A program made the translations under genes and the position numbers. The notes beneath the pieces are model-generated. The model did no database searches, was not told where the DNA came from, and saw only the letters and a program-made list of their open reading frames with translations. From Rhizobium sp. NZLR1 (GTDB lineage: Bacteria > Pseudomonadota > Alphaproteobacteria > Rhizobiales > Rhizobiaceae): DNA of 64,000 bases. Positions 36,029 through 44,942 of the stretch are shown here, one piece after another (within the stretch, counting starts at the first letter, position 1; each line of letters starts with the position of its first letter). The stretch spans positions 3,601,501 to 3,665,500 of the forward strand of contig NZ_CP071632.1 in assembly GCF_017357385.1 (NCBI RefSeq). Reading direction: 5' to 3'.

Positions 36029-37273
36029 TCAACCGTGCCGTCTTCTGAAGACGTCGGCAGATCCGTCTCCATGGCTGGACAACTGTCGCTCGATCAGGCT
36101 GGACAGACGATCGCGGAATACGGCGGCGGAGAATTTCAGCGAGTGCGCGCGGATTGCATGCGGATCGATATCGTCCTCGACCGCTTCGAACGCTGCCATC
36201 GTTTCCAAAAGGGCTTCCGTCGTCTGTTGCGCGAAGCGAAAGCCGACCTGTGGCGCGGATACGGTTTCCCGGGCGCCGCCCGCGTCGAAAGCCAGAACCG
36301 GCCGCCCCGATGCCATGGCTTCCACCGGCAGGATGCCGAAATCCTCCGTGCCCGGAAACAACAGCGCGCGGCATCGCGACAGATGGTCGCGCAGCACGTT
36401 GAATGGCTGATGGCCGAGAAACTCAACGGTCGGGCCGGCGATCGACTTCAGATAAGATAATTGTTCTCCCTCGCCGATGACGACCAGCTTCCGGCCAGCC
36501 TCGGTGCAGGCGCGCACCGCGATATCCGGCCGCTTGTAGGTGGTCAGCTGTCCCGCATAAAGGTAAAATTCGCCTTTCCCCTTCCCCACCGCAAAATCGT
36601 CGGTCGCAACGGGCGGATGAATGACGACGGAGTCCCGGTCGTAGAAGCGGCGGATGCGGCTTGCGACATAATCGGAGTTGGCGACGAACACATCGACGCG
36701 CGAGGACGTCGTCACGTCCCAGGCGCGCAGCATCGGCGCGGTAATCGACATTAAGGCGCGTCCCAGCCAGGGAAGGCCATGGCGATAGACATGGAACTGA
36801 TCCCAGATATAGCGCATCGGCGAATGGCAGTAACAGACATGGAGAGCGTCGGCGCGCGTGATGATGCCTTTGGCGGGCCCGGATTCGCTCGACAGGACCA
36901 GGTCGTAATCCTGCAGATCGAACTGCTCGAGCGCGAAGGGCATCAGCGGCAGCATCTTGGTATAATGCCGCTGCGCGCCAGGGATCTTCTGCAGGAAAGA
37001 GGTGCGGATGTTCCGCGTCTTCAGAAAATCGCTGATGCGATCCCGGTTACAGACGAGGGTGAAGATATCGGCCTGCGGAAACATGCGGCACAGCTCTTCA
37101 AGGACCTTTTCGCCGCCGCGCATCGAAACGAGCCAGTAATGCACGATGGCGACCCGAAGTTGCCCGGTTTCGCTTGTGCTTCCGCCCTCGGTGACGCGCC
37201 TTTTCGCCATGACAGGCGCATCGGTAAGAAAAGCCCTCGCGTCGGGAAGAGAGGTTGTTGCTTTAAGGGTCAA
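36029..37273 (-). CDS. Glycosyltransferase family 4
   Basis: 414-aa GT-B transferase. The N-terminal domain has VAIVHYWLVSMRGGEKVLEE and the ALHVCYCHSPMRYIWDQF segment of a common GT4 subgroup. The C-terminal nucleotide-sugar domain has LYAGQLTTYKRPDIAV and FPGTEDFGILPVEAMASG with the E-x7-E motif. It overlaps the upstream GT4 gene by 4 nt. It adds one sugar of the repeat unit at the cytoplasmic face; donor unknown. Confidence 0.9.
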   Translation of the reverse strand: MTLKATTSLPDARAFLTDAPVMAKRRVTEGGSTSETGQLRVAIVHYWLVSMRGGEKVLEELCRMFPQADIFTLVCNRDRISDFLKTRNIRTSFLQKIPGAQRHYTKMLPLMPFALEQFDLQDYDLVLSSESGPAKGIITRADALHVCYCHSPMRYIWDQFHVYRHGLPWLGRALMSITAPMLRAWDVTTSSRVDVFVANSDYVASRIRRFYDRDSVVIHPPVATDDFAVGKGKGEFYLYAGQLTTYKRPDIAVRACTEAGRKLVVIGEGEQLSYLKSIAGPTVEFLGHQPFNVLRDHLSRCRALLFPGTEDFGILPVEAMASGRPVLAFDAGGARETVSAPQVGFRFAQQTTEALLETMAAFEAVEDDIDPHAIRAHSLKFSAAVFRDRLSSLIERQLSSHGDGSADVFRRRHG

Positions 37274-38619
37274 CTCAATACTCCTTGTATCGCCACACCG
37301 TCTGTCAGCTCGGAAACCGTATTCGTCGAAATCAGGCTATGGTATTCGGCAAGAAGCGCATCGCGCCATTCCTCGTGTGTCGAGGCGAGATCCGGCGACA
37401 GCCGGAAAGCCCGCTCGCTCATGGCGCGGACCTCTTGCTTGGGCATTTGGCTAAATCTCGCCAGAGTGTCGGCAAAGGCGCTTTGATCGGCCGTATCGCA
37501 GGCAAGTGCCATGCCGGCTCTTTCCATTTCCTCGGCGAGAAAGGCGCTGCGCGACATGATCACGGGCAGACCGCTCCTGGCCGCTTCGATAGCGACGAGA
37601 CCGAACGGCTCGGGATAACGCGAGGGCATCAACAGCGCACGCGCCTTGCGGATGGTCGGGCCGATCTCCGCATGCGACTGCCAGCCGACGGCCCTGACGT
37701 GATTTCCTGACGCGGCGACCAGCGGCATCAGTGGCCCGTCCCCGATCACGCAAAGCCGGACGCCGGCTCTGCGCGTGGCGGCTAGGGCGTCCTCCACGCC
37801 TTTCTCCTCGTCCAACCGTCCGATGAACACGAACTCGTCGTTGGCCTCTGCCACAATCCGTTTGATGGAAAGTGGAGCGACGGGATTGCGGATCGTCGTC
37901 AGCCTTTCGGGCCGATAGCCGGCGCCGACGAGAAAGCTCGCCATCTTCTCGTGCAGCAGAATTATCCGGCCGAAATTGGCCTGATCCTTCAAGAGCCGGA
38001 GGATATTCGAGCCGCGGGCGACACGCCACAATTTGTGCGAATAGCTTCTCTTGTCGCAAGCCGTCGCAATGCAGCCTCCGCCGAGCGGGCGTCGCAGGCA
38101 GATCTCCTGCGCCTGATAGTCGAAGAAGGCGCCGTTCGGGCAAGCCGTGAAGAAATCATGCGCGTGAACCACGCATCGTCTGGCGACCGGCACCAACGCC
38201 CTGAAAATCGCGGGGGACAGAATCTGGTGCCAGCCATGCACATGGTAGATGGTGTTGGCGGTATCGTTTGCAGCAATCCAGTTCGCGACCATGCGGACGG
38301 CGGCGCCATTGTGAATGCCGGTCACGAACGCCTTCGCACGCTCGGCACTGAGCAGGTCGCGGCTTTTCAGTCCGACCATCGAGACTCCGAGCGCGGCAAG
38401 CTCCGCATTGGCGGCGTTATCTCCGCAAATATAGGTCACCGGAATGCCGAGCCCGCGAAAAAGCTTGGCAGACAGCACCGCCAGGCCTGTCGCCCCGCCT
38501 CTGGCCACCGAGTAGTCGTCGATAATGACCAGGCGATCGATCTTTGTCGTGCCAGGGCCGAGAAACCGGCCGACGCGTGCGGTGGATCGGCTGGCCTCGG
38601 AAGGCGACAAGCGCATCAT
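37270..38619 (-). CDS. Glycosyltransferase family 4
   Basis: 449-aa GT-B transferase. The N-terminus includes RLVIIDDYSVARGGATGLAV and the acceptor-domain DFFTACPNGAFFDYQ. The C-terminal domain has FIGRLDEEKGVEDALAA and PSRYPEPFGLVAIEAARSG. It overlaps both the regulator gene (ATGA, 38616-38619) and the next GT4 gene, so the three are translationally coupled. Donor and acceptor unknown. Confidence 0.9.
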   Translation of the reverse strand: MMRLSPSEASRSTARVGRFLGPGTTKIDRLVIIDDYSVARGGATGLAVLSAKLFRGLGIPVTYICGDNAANAELAALGVSMVGLKSRDLLSAERAKAFVTGIHNGAAVRMVANWIAANDTANTIYHVHGWHQILSPAIFRALVPVARRCVVHAHDFFTACPNGAFFDYQAQEICLRRPLGGGCIATACDKRSYSHKLWRVARGSNILRLLKDQANFGRIILLHEKMASFLVGAGYRPERLTTIRNPVAPLSIKRIVAEANDEFVFIGRLDEEKGVEDALAATRRAGVRLCVIGDGPLMPLVAASGNHVRAVGWQSHAEIGPTIRKARALLMPSRYPEPFGLVAIEAARSGLPVIMSRSAFLAEEMERAGMALACDTADQSAFADTLARFSQMPKQEVRAMSERAFRLSPDLASTHEEWRDALLAEYHSLISTNTVSELTDGVAIQGVLS

Positions 38620-39353
38620 TTCACCGAAACCGCACCGTTGGCACAGGCTTCCAGCGCCTTTCGGTTAAGAATACGGATCTTGCCCTGCCCCCCGTCGATG
38701 ATCTTGCCTTCACGCAGGCGCCGCAGGCATTGATTGACCTTCTCGCGGGACGCCGGCAGCGTCGCGGCCAGATCATTTTGCGAAATGATCAGTTCGTCCC
38801 CGCTGTTTGCCGCATCTTTTCCATAAACGGCGGAGAGCCGCAGCAGTGTGCTGGCCAGCCTCGACTGCAGGCTCGACGCCGCATTCGCAATGATCCGGAG
38901 TTCGAGCTCCGAAATACGCGCCAGCGCCCTGGAGAAGACCTTTTCGCGAAAGCTAGGATCGCTGGCATACATGTCGCGCAGCAGGCGGCCTTCGAAGAAG
39001 TGCAACTCGCAGTTGGAACCGGCTCGGTATTCTAGGCTCAACGTCTGTCTGCGCAAAACCTCGAGTTCGCCGATCAGGCCCGATTTTGGGATGATCTCAA
39101 CGATAAATTCTCTGCCGTCGGGCAACATCGTGCTTGCGCTGACCACTCCCGAATGTACGCGAGCGAACATATCGATCAGGACGCCGGCCCCGGCGATGAC
39201 CTCGCCGCGCCGGAAACGCCGAACGCTCGACCGGCACGAAAGGAATTCGTCGTCGAGCACTATGCGGCTGCCGAGATGAATGCCGCCACTAGCCGATATC
39301 GCCGCCTTGCCGACCCCGGCCCTGCGATCTGATGCGTGAGTCACCCCGTCCAT
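38616..39353 (-). CDS. Crp/Fnr-family regulator heading the polysaccharide operon (copy 1)
   Basis: 245-aa regulator with an N-terminal cyclic-nucleotide-binding-like beta roll (FRRGEVIAGAGVLIDMFARV, SGLIGELEVL) and a C-terminal winged helix (IISQNDLAATLPASREKVNQ). No FNR-type cysteine cluster is present. ATG at 39353 (MDGVTH) has GGAG 8 nt upstream and agrees with the start of the paralogue at 49992. It is cotranscribed with the GT4, Wzx and GH16 genes and divergent from the PGT gene. Copy 2 is about three-quarters identical by eye, with the same recognition helix. Confidence 0.92.
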   Translation of the reverse strand: MDGVTHASDRRAGVGKAAISASGGIHLGSRIVLDDEFLSCRSSVRRFRRGEVIAGAGVLIDMFARVHSGVVSASTMLPDGREFIVEIIPKSGLIGELEVLRRQTLSLEYRAGSNCELHFFEGRLLRDMYASDPSFREKVFSRALARISELELRIIANAASSLQSRLASTLLRLSAVYGKDAANSGDELIISQNDLAATLPASREKVNQCLRRLREGKIIDGGQGKIRILNRKALEACANGAVSVK

Positions 39354-39369
39354 GCGCATACTCCAGTAC

Positions 39370-39383
39370 TCGAATAACGATAG
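39370..39383. promoter_or_regulatory. Motif shared by both Crp/Fnr promoter regions (site 1)
   Basis: TCGAATAACGATAG, identical to 50062-50075. It lies 17-30 nt upstream of the copy-1 regulator start, where binding could block translation initiation or transcription. Since both regulators have the same recognition helix, it is a candidate operator. Confidence 0.45.
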
Positions 39384-39743
39384 GCAATGCTGCACCGCAT
39401 CATTTATATTACCTTAATACCCAAGTCAAATAACATCCCCGATAGACAGCGTAAAGATTAAGACTACATTTGGGTGAAAAACAAAAATACACCATCATCG
39501 ACAATCGAAAACTCGGCGTAACCGAAGAACGATTGTATGATTGGAAAGAGGTGCTCATTAAAAAGTCTTTCTAGTTAAAAAAAAGTCATAATCGAAAAGG
39601 TGATATCAAAAATATAATTGAATTTCAGTGAATTAATCACCTTTAAGTATGTTAGATTGCTCTTTAGAATGAAAATAATTCGCCCAAAGGTACAATCGGA
39701 GTTCTCTTCTGCCGTCTAGTAGCATAAAGAATTTATTAAGGAT

Positions 39744-39800
39744 TATGACCTTGGTAACAGACAACAAGAGTGCGGCGCAGCAAACTTTGAACGGTTCTTA
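39744..39800 (+). CDS. 18-codon leader ORF before PGT copy 1
   Basis: Encodes MTLVTDNKSAAQQTLNGS and a TAA stop, in the same frame as the PGT start 24 nt after the stop. Its first 24 nt differ at only three positions from 50362-50385, where the homologous stretch (MTSVTDIK) is the N-terminus of PGT copy 2. The upstream 24 nt are also similar. So this is either a true regulatory leader peptide or a former N-terminal extension cut off by a stop codon. Translation is supported only by the conservation. Confidence 0.5.
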
Positions 39801-39824
39801 ATCGGAAAGTTTTGGAGACCCCCT

Positions 39825-40526
39825 ATGGCATGGGATGCACATAGTTTCGAAGCATGGTCGCGTGTCGGAAGGTCTGCGAAAGGCGGCGATCTGAATGCGT
39901 CCCGGCCTCGTGCAGCAGGCAGATCGTCCAAGCGCGCACTCGACCTTCTGATGGCGATCACCGCCCTGTTCCTGCTTTCCCCGCTTCTTTTGGTCGTCGC
40001 CTTGATCGTAAAGGTCTCCGACCGCGGCCCGGTCTTCTACTCCCATACGCGCATCGGCTTCAGCGGCGCGCCGTTCGGATGCCTCAAATTTCGCACGATG
40101 AAGACCGATGCGAGTGCTCAGCTTGCCGAATTGCTCGAAAACAACCCAGTTGCACGAACCGAGTGGGAGGCGACCCACAAGCTGAAGGACGATCCGAGGA
40201 TTACGGCCGTCGGCGACATCCTGAGGCGGTCGAGCATCGACGAGCTTCCCCAGCTGTTCAATGTCCTGCGTGGCGAAATGAGCCTCGTCGGCCCTCGGCC
40301 AATCACCGTCGAGGAATTGCCGCGCTACGGCGAGCATATCTGGGCGTACATGGCAGTCCGCCCCGGCCTGACAGGCCACTGGCAAACCAGCGGGCGCAAC
40401 GATGTCAGCTATGAGCACCGGGTTTCCCTCGACGTTCACTATCTCGATAACTGGTCGCTAGGCCGGGACTTAATCATCATTGCCAAGACCATTCCCGCAC
40501 TGTTTTCGCAGCGGGGCTCGTACTGA
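39825..40526 (+). CDS. Sugar-1-phosphate transferase to undecaprenyl phosphate (PGT, ExoY-like; copy 1)
   Basis: 233-aa monotopic phosphoglycosyl transferase that starts repeat-unit synthesis by linking a sugar phosphate to the lipid carrier. It has the membrane hairpin KRALDLLMAITALFLLSPLL, DRGPVFYSHTRIG, CLKFRTM, DDPRITAVGDILRRSS, the catalytic Asp-Glu dyad (D139-E140, in SIDELPQLFN) and MSLVGPRP. All active-site blocks are intact. It is first in the plus-strand export operon and divergent from Crp/Fnr copy 1. The sugar, Gal or Glc, cannot be told. Confidence 0.92.
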   Translation: MAWDAHSFEAWSRVGRSAKGGDLNASRPRAAGRSSKRALDLLMAITALFLLSPLLLVVALIVKVSDRGPVFYSHTRIGFSGAPFGCLKFRTMKTDASAQLAELLENNPVARTEWEATHKLKDDPRITAVGDILRRSSIDELPQLFNVLRGEMSLVGPRPITVEELPRYGEHIWAYMAVRPGLTGHWQTSGRNDVSYEHRVSLDVHYLDNWSLGRDLIIIAKTIPALFSQRGSY

Positions 40527-40659
40527 GCAATTAGGAGAGAGCTGCCGATCATGCCTGAAATCGGAAGACATACACCTCCTCCGTCCCCTCCAAGCTGCAG
40601 GCACCTGGTCACCCGATACCTGGTTACTCCTTGATATCGCCATTTTGGATTAGGACGAC

Positions 40660-42414
40660 ATGACCTCGAGCACGATCTTCAGCGGCGTTTCTTCGATACC
40701 TCTGCCTGCCGCAACGACTGGGGCGAATTCACCGCTGACTTTGCGGGATATGCTTTTCTTTCTTAGAATGCGCTGGCTGTGGATTGCGGCGACGACGATA
40801 GCCTTCCTCGTAATGGCGGGGAGCTATGTACTGACCGCCGAGCCGACATTCGTTGCCAGCACGCAACTTTTGATCTTTCCCCAGGTGAGCGGCTCCGAAA
40901 CACAGAGGGCCTTTGCGGAAGACGCATTCATAGAGGGACAGCTGGAAATCGCCAGATCCAGCGACGTCGTCGGCGGAACGGTAACGGCGCTGGATCTCGA
41001 CACCGATCCGGAATTCGTCGATCAGGCGCCTTCGCTGCAGGACAGGGCAAAGAATTGGCTGACGGGCTTTTCTTCGCAACTGGATACGCCATCGCAGGAA
41101 GCGACGGGCAAGGGAACGAGAGAAGCGCAGCCGGAGGGGGAGCGGCTCCATGACTGGGCGACCGCCACCCTGCTGAACATGATGGAAATACGCCGGATCG
41201 GAAGTTCGACGGTCATCGAGATATCGGCCGCGGCAACGACCCCTCAGAAAGCCGTCGATATCGCCGACACGCTCGCCAGGCAGTATATCCAGAAGAATAT
41301 CTCCATGAAGGCCAGCGCCGCCCGCCAATACAGCGACTGGCTGGCGAAGTTCATAACCGAGCAACAGCGAGGACTTGCCGAAGCTGCTAGCGCTTTGGCT
41401 GGCTTTACGAGCAATCCGCGCGATCAGTTCAAGCTTGCGGAGCTGCAAAGCGCGACGGACGCCCGCCGCACCCTTTATGAAAGCACCTTGAACCAGCTTA
41501 CCGAAGCCAAGCAGCGCATCACCTACCCGGTGTCCGATGCCACGATCGTTTCGCGGGCCACGCTGCCTCTTTCGAAGGCCAGGCCACGCAGCACGCTTAT
41601 CCTCGCCTTTGCGGCGGCGGTCGGTCTTGGTCTCGGCCTGGCACTTGCCATGATAAGGCACGCCGGTGATCGCCGGATCATCCGTCCCCATCAGATCGCG
41701 GAGGCCGCTGGACTGCCCTTCGTCACTCTGCTGGCGACATCGAAGAGGGCCAGCAATCGACACCCTGCGCGTTTCCTTGCGGCCGGCACTGATAGCAGCA
41801 CTGCAGCCGCCTATCCTGATATCCCAGGCATGGCGGAACTGAGCGCGACGGTCGTCGGTCTTCGGCGCAAACGCCGGGTTGTGATTGGAATCGTCGCTAT
41901 CGATCCCGGCAGCGGGGCATCGACCATTGCGTGTGAACTTGCCGTGCTGTCGTCGATATCAGGAGCTCGGACGCTGTTGATCGATGCGGCTGCACAGAAA
42001 TCGTCGCTCAGCAAATCGATCGCGCCCTATAGTTCCACCGGCCTCATCGATGTCCTCGACAATGGAGAACTGATTCAGACGGCGGCATTGCCCCTCACCC
42101 CGACGCTGAAGTTCCTTCCCCTCGGCGATGTCGAAGCGGTGACGCCGGCCATTCGCCTGAGCTCCCGTCGCACGCAGTTGAGCTTCGCCGATCTGAAAAA
42201 GGAATTCGACGCCATATTCGTCGACATTTCCGCATTCTCCGCTTCTCCGGATGCCAATGCGATCGCGCCGGAACTGGACGGCGTCCTCGTCGTCACCTCG
42301 CACGGCCGCACCTCGATCGACGATACCATGCGCATCATCGACACGATGCGGAACGTCGGCGCGGAGATCCTCGGCGCGATCATCAACCATGCACCGAAGA
42401 GAATGCAGTCATGA
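40660..42414 (+). CDS. Wzc/ExoP-like polysaccharide co-polymerase with degenerate ATPase domain
   Basis: 584-aa inner-membrane protein. TM1 is at ~38-58, a periplasmic Wzz-type domain follows, TM2 is at ~305-328 (LILAFAAAVGLGLGLALAM), and a cytoplasmic BY-kinase-like domain spans ~400-584. The Walker A position reads DPGSGAST, without the lysine; Walker A' reads LLIDAAAQ and Walker B FVDISAF; no C-terminal tyrosine cluster is seen. It therefore probably controls chain length and export without autophosphorylation. It overlaps the GT2 gene by 4 nt. Confidence 0.88.
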   Translation: MTSSTIFSGVSSIPLPAATTGANSPLTLRDMLFFLRMRWLWIAATTIAFLVMAGSYVLTAEPTFVASTQLLIFPQVSGSETQRAFAEDAFIEGQLEIARSSDVVGGTVTALDLDTDPEFVDQAPSLQDRAKNWLTGFSSQLDTPSQEATGKGTREAQPEGERLHDWATATLLNMMEIRRIGSSTVIEISAAATTPQKAVDIADTLARQYIQKNISMKASAARQYSDWLAKFITEQQRGLAEAASALAGFTSNPRDQFKLAELQSATDARRTLYESTLNQLTEAKQRITYPVSDATIVSRATLPLSKARPRSTLILAFAAAVGLGLGLALAMIRHAGDRRIIRPHQIAEAAGLPFVTLLATSKRASNRHPARFLAAGTDSSTAAAYPDIPGMAELSATVVGLRRKRRVVIGIVAIDPGSGASTIACELAVLSSISGARTLLIDAAAQKSSLSKSIAPYSSTGLIDVLDNGELIQTAALPLTPTLKFLPLGDVEAVTPAIRLSSRRTQLSFADLKKEFDAIFVDISAFSASPDANAIAPELDGVLVVTSHGRTSIDDTMRIIDTMRNVGAEILGAIINHAPKRMQS

Positions 42415-43433
42415 CCTCATCTTCGGCAGGAGCAACCAGGCAGGACGGGCCAATCGCGCCGGCGCCTGGTCCTTGCGGCACTGAAGCCGCGTCAGGGGCC
42501 GCGAGCCGCCCATTGCGGATTGCCATCGGGATTGCTTCGGCAGGCCGCCCCTCGATCCTGCGGGAGACGATCGATTATCTCACCACCATGCCCGGTCAGG
42601 CTGAGCGGTTGATCGTCTGCGTGCCTTCGATCGACGATGCCACCGGGCTTGCCGACCGCATCGACGTGGACGTCATCATCGGCAGCCGTGGCCTGACCTC
42701 TCAGCGCAACAGGATCATCGAGGCCGCCGCGGCCGATACGGATATTCTGATATTCCTGGACGACGACTTCATTCCCGCAGCAACCTTCCTGTCGCGGATT
42801 GCGGCGGTCTTTACGCTAAGGCCCGACGTCGCGATCGCCACTGGCGAAGTCCTGGCTGACGGCATCCTCGATGGCGGCCTTAGCATGTCAAAGGCCCTGC
42901 AGGTTCTTGAAACGGCCGGCGAAGCGGCCGAACAGGTGACGGAGGTCTATAACGCCTACGGATGCAACATGGCGGTTCGCCTTTCATCCGTTGTCGAGCA
43001 TGCGCTGACTTTTGACGAGCAGCTGCCACTCTACGGCTGGCTCGAGGATGTCGATTTCAGCAGGTCCATCGCCCGCTACGGCAGGTCCGTGCATGTCGAA
43101 GGCGCCCGCGGCGTGCATCTCGGCGTCAGATCCGGGCGCCAGCCCGGCCGAAGACTCGGCTATTCGCAGGTTGCCAATCCTGTTTATCTGATCCGCAAGG
43201 GCACGATGTCGAGGGCCCGCGCAATCGCACAAATCGGCCGCAACATCCTGGCGAACGCCTCGGGCCTATTGTTCAAAGACCGCTTGATTGACCGTTGGGG
43301 ACGTTTGAATGGCAATTTGCTGGCGCTTTCCGATCTTCTTGTCGGCCGCGCCTCTCCGTCCCGCATTCTCGAACTCGGCAATCCGTCGCCGCGCGAGATG
43401 CCTTCGCCGTCGATCGCAACGAAACGGAGATAG
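42411..43433 (+). CDS. Glycosyltransferase family 2
   Basis: 340-aa GT-A transferase. Key features are the nucleotide-binding start RIAIGIASAGRPSILRETI, SQRNRIIEAA and the metal motif FLDDDF at ~116-121. An acceptor-side segment YGWLEDVDFSRSI supplies the ED catalytic base region. A ~33-residue disordered Ala/Gly-rich N-terminus precedes the domain. It is translationally coupled to the Wzc-like gene (ATGA), 4 nt before the export protein gene. Cytoplasmic or membrane-peripheral; sugar unknown. Confidence 0.88.
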   Translation: MTSSSAGATRQDGPIAPAPGPCGTEAASGAASRPLRIAIGIASAGRPSILRETIDYLTTMPGQAERLIVCVPSIDDATGLADRIDVDVIIGSRGLTSQRNRIIEAAAADTDILIFLDDDFIPAATFLSRIAAVFTLRPDVAIATGEVLADGILDGGLSMSKALQVLETAGEAAEQVTEVYNAYGCNMAVRLSSVVEHALTFDEQLPLYGWLEDVDFSRSIARYGRSVHVEGARGVHLGVRSGRQPGRRLGYSQVANPVYLIRKGTMSRARAIAQIGRNILANASGLLFKDRLIDRWGRLNGNLLALSDLLVGRASPSRILELGNPSPREMPSPSIATKRR

Positions 43434-43437
43434 ATCA

Positions 43438-44817
43438 ATGCAGCCTACATCCTTGTCCGATCGCCTCATCTCCGCGGCACTCTCCTTGCTGGCCTTCTGC
43501 TGCCTGACCGGCTGGAGCGTCGCCCATGCGCAGACATTCACCCTCGTACCGGAAGACAAGGTAAGACTGCGCGTCGTCGAATGGCGCTCGTCGGATTCGC
43601 GCTATGCCAGCTGGGAGGCTCTCGACGGCGTCTATACCGTCGATGATACCGGCGACCTGTCGATCCCGATCGCCGGTCACGTGCAGGCGACCGGAAAGAC
43701 GACTGAAGAGCTCGCCGATGCTATCGCCGGCGCGCTGGCCGAAAAGGCGGAACTCCCGGGCAAGCCGTACATCGCCTTGGAGATTGCCGAGCATGCGCCG
43801 ATCTTCGTCACCGGAACCGTGCAAACTCCCGGGCGCTATCCTTTTGAACCCAACATGACCGTCATGAAGGTGGTCAGCATCGCTGGTGGTTTCCTGCGGG
43901 AACGCGAGGATAATACCTACTTCGAACGCGACCGGATCCAGGCTGCCGGCGCCTACCGAACGGCCGTTCTCAACCGGCGCGATCTCTTGATGCGGCAGGC
44001 GCGGCTGCGCGCGGAGATCGCTGGCGAGCAGAGTTTTGAAATTCCTGACGAACTTGTGGGAACGCCCGATATAGACAAGCTGAAGGCACAGGAATTGAAC
44101 CTGATGCGGCTGCGGCGCGTCGATATCGACAGCCAGATCGAAGCGGCGAATGATCTCACCCGCCTCTATGGCCAGCAGGTCGAGTCGCTTGCGGCCAAGA
44201 TCAATTCGCAAAAACGGCAGATCGATCTTGCCCAAAAAGAATTGGACAATGTCAACAGCCTGGTCAGCAAAGGCCTGGTCAGCAATTCCCGTCAGGTCTC
44301 GGTCGATCGCGGGGTCGCGGATGCACAGGGCACCCTGATCGATCTCGAAGTTGCCCTGACCACGGCTCGTCAGGGCCTCAGCGAAGCTGACCGTTCCAAG
44401 ATCAACATCGTCAACAGGCAGAACAGCGAAAACCAGGACCTGCTCAATCAGGTCAATCTTGCGATCGGCAGGGCGGCGATCGATATCCAGGTGGCCCAGC
44501 TTCTTGGCGAACAGGCCGGCTACGACGCTCAACTCGCCCAGATCAGCACGGACGCACCGGGTCTCGGCAGAGCGCAGAAGAACTACAGGATCGTGCGCCG
44601 CAATGACGACGGAACCTATCACAACATCGTGGCGGATGAGCAAACCGCATTGCTGCCGCACGATCTGGTCGAGGTCGGTTTAGACACGGCTCTTCAGGGC
44701 TCATCCCAGTCGCCGCAGACCGCGCCGCAGAAACAGAGCTCGACGGTCTCGTCGTCCGATGTGGCCGGGGACAGTCGGCCGGCCCCCGGCTGGGTATCTC
44801 AGGCGGGATCGAATTAG
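43438..44817 (+). CDS. Outer-membrane polysaccharide export protein (Wza/ExoF-like OPX)
   Basis: 459-aa exported protein. The signal peptide ends near SVAHAQ; no lipobox is evident. The Poly_export domain (VRLRVVEWR...DDTGDLSIPIAGHVQATGK) is followed by an SLBB segment (APIFVTGTVQTPGRYPF) and a long coiled-coil region (~190-380), which resembles ExoF more than Wza. The start at 43438 has CGGAGATAG upstream. It probably forms the periplasm-spanning conduit with the Wzc-like protein. Confidence 0.88.
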   Translation: MQPTSLSDRLISAALSLLAFCCLTGWSVAHAQTFTLVPEDKVRLRVVEWRSSDSRYASWEALDGVYTVDDTGDLSIPIAGHVQATGKTTEELADAIAGALAEKAELPGKPYIALEIAEHAPIFVTGTVQTPGRYPFEPNMTVMKVVSIAGGFLREREDNTYFERDRIQAAGAYRTAVLNRRDLLMRQARLRAEIAGEQSFEIPDELVGTPDIDKLKAQELNLMRLRRVDIDSQIEAANDLTRLYGQQVESLAAKINSQKRQIDLAQKELDNVNSLVSKGLVSNSRQVSVDRGVADAQGTLIDLEVALTTARQGLSEADRSKINIVNRQNSENQDLLNQVNLAIGRAAIDIQVAQLLGEQAGYDAQLAQISTDAPGLGRAQKNYRIVRRNDDGTYHNIVADEQTALLPHDLVEVGLDTALQGSSQSPQTAPQKQSSTVSSSDVAGDSRPAPGWVSQAGSN

Positions 44818-44942
44818 GTGGCGGTTGTGATCCTCGACGACAGCGGGCAGCTTTCGCCTCGAGCATCATGCCGAGAGACGGATGCCGGTTGTCGGCAAAA
44901 GCGGGGTCTTGGCCGCTTACCCTCCGGATCAGGATCTGAAGC

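Larger units (their letters stand above)
39354..39824. promoter_or_regulatory. AT-rich divergent control region between Crp/Fnr copy 1 and PGT copy 1
   Basis: 471 nt, much richer in A+T than its surroundings. It contains the motif TCGAATAACGATAG (39370-39383), also found before copy 2 of the regulator, and a 9-bp-arm inverted repeat AAAGGTGAT / ATCACCTTT (39596-39604 and 39636-39644). An 18-codon leader ORF lies at 39744-39800. Both divergent promoters must lie here. Confidence 0.7.

Noticed and set aside
35946..36374. 143-codon upstream extension of the Wzx frame
   Set aside because: It overlaps the GT4 gene on the same strand in another frame and has no similarity to flippases; Wzx homology begins at MSSVSQR.
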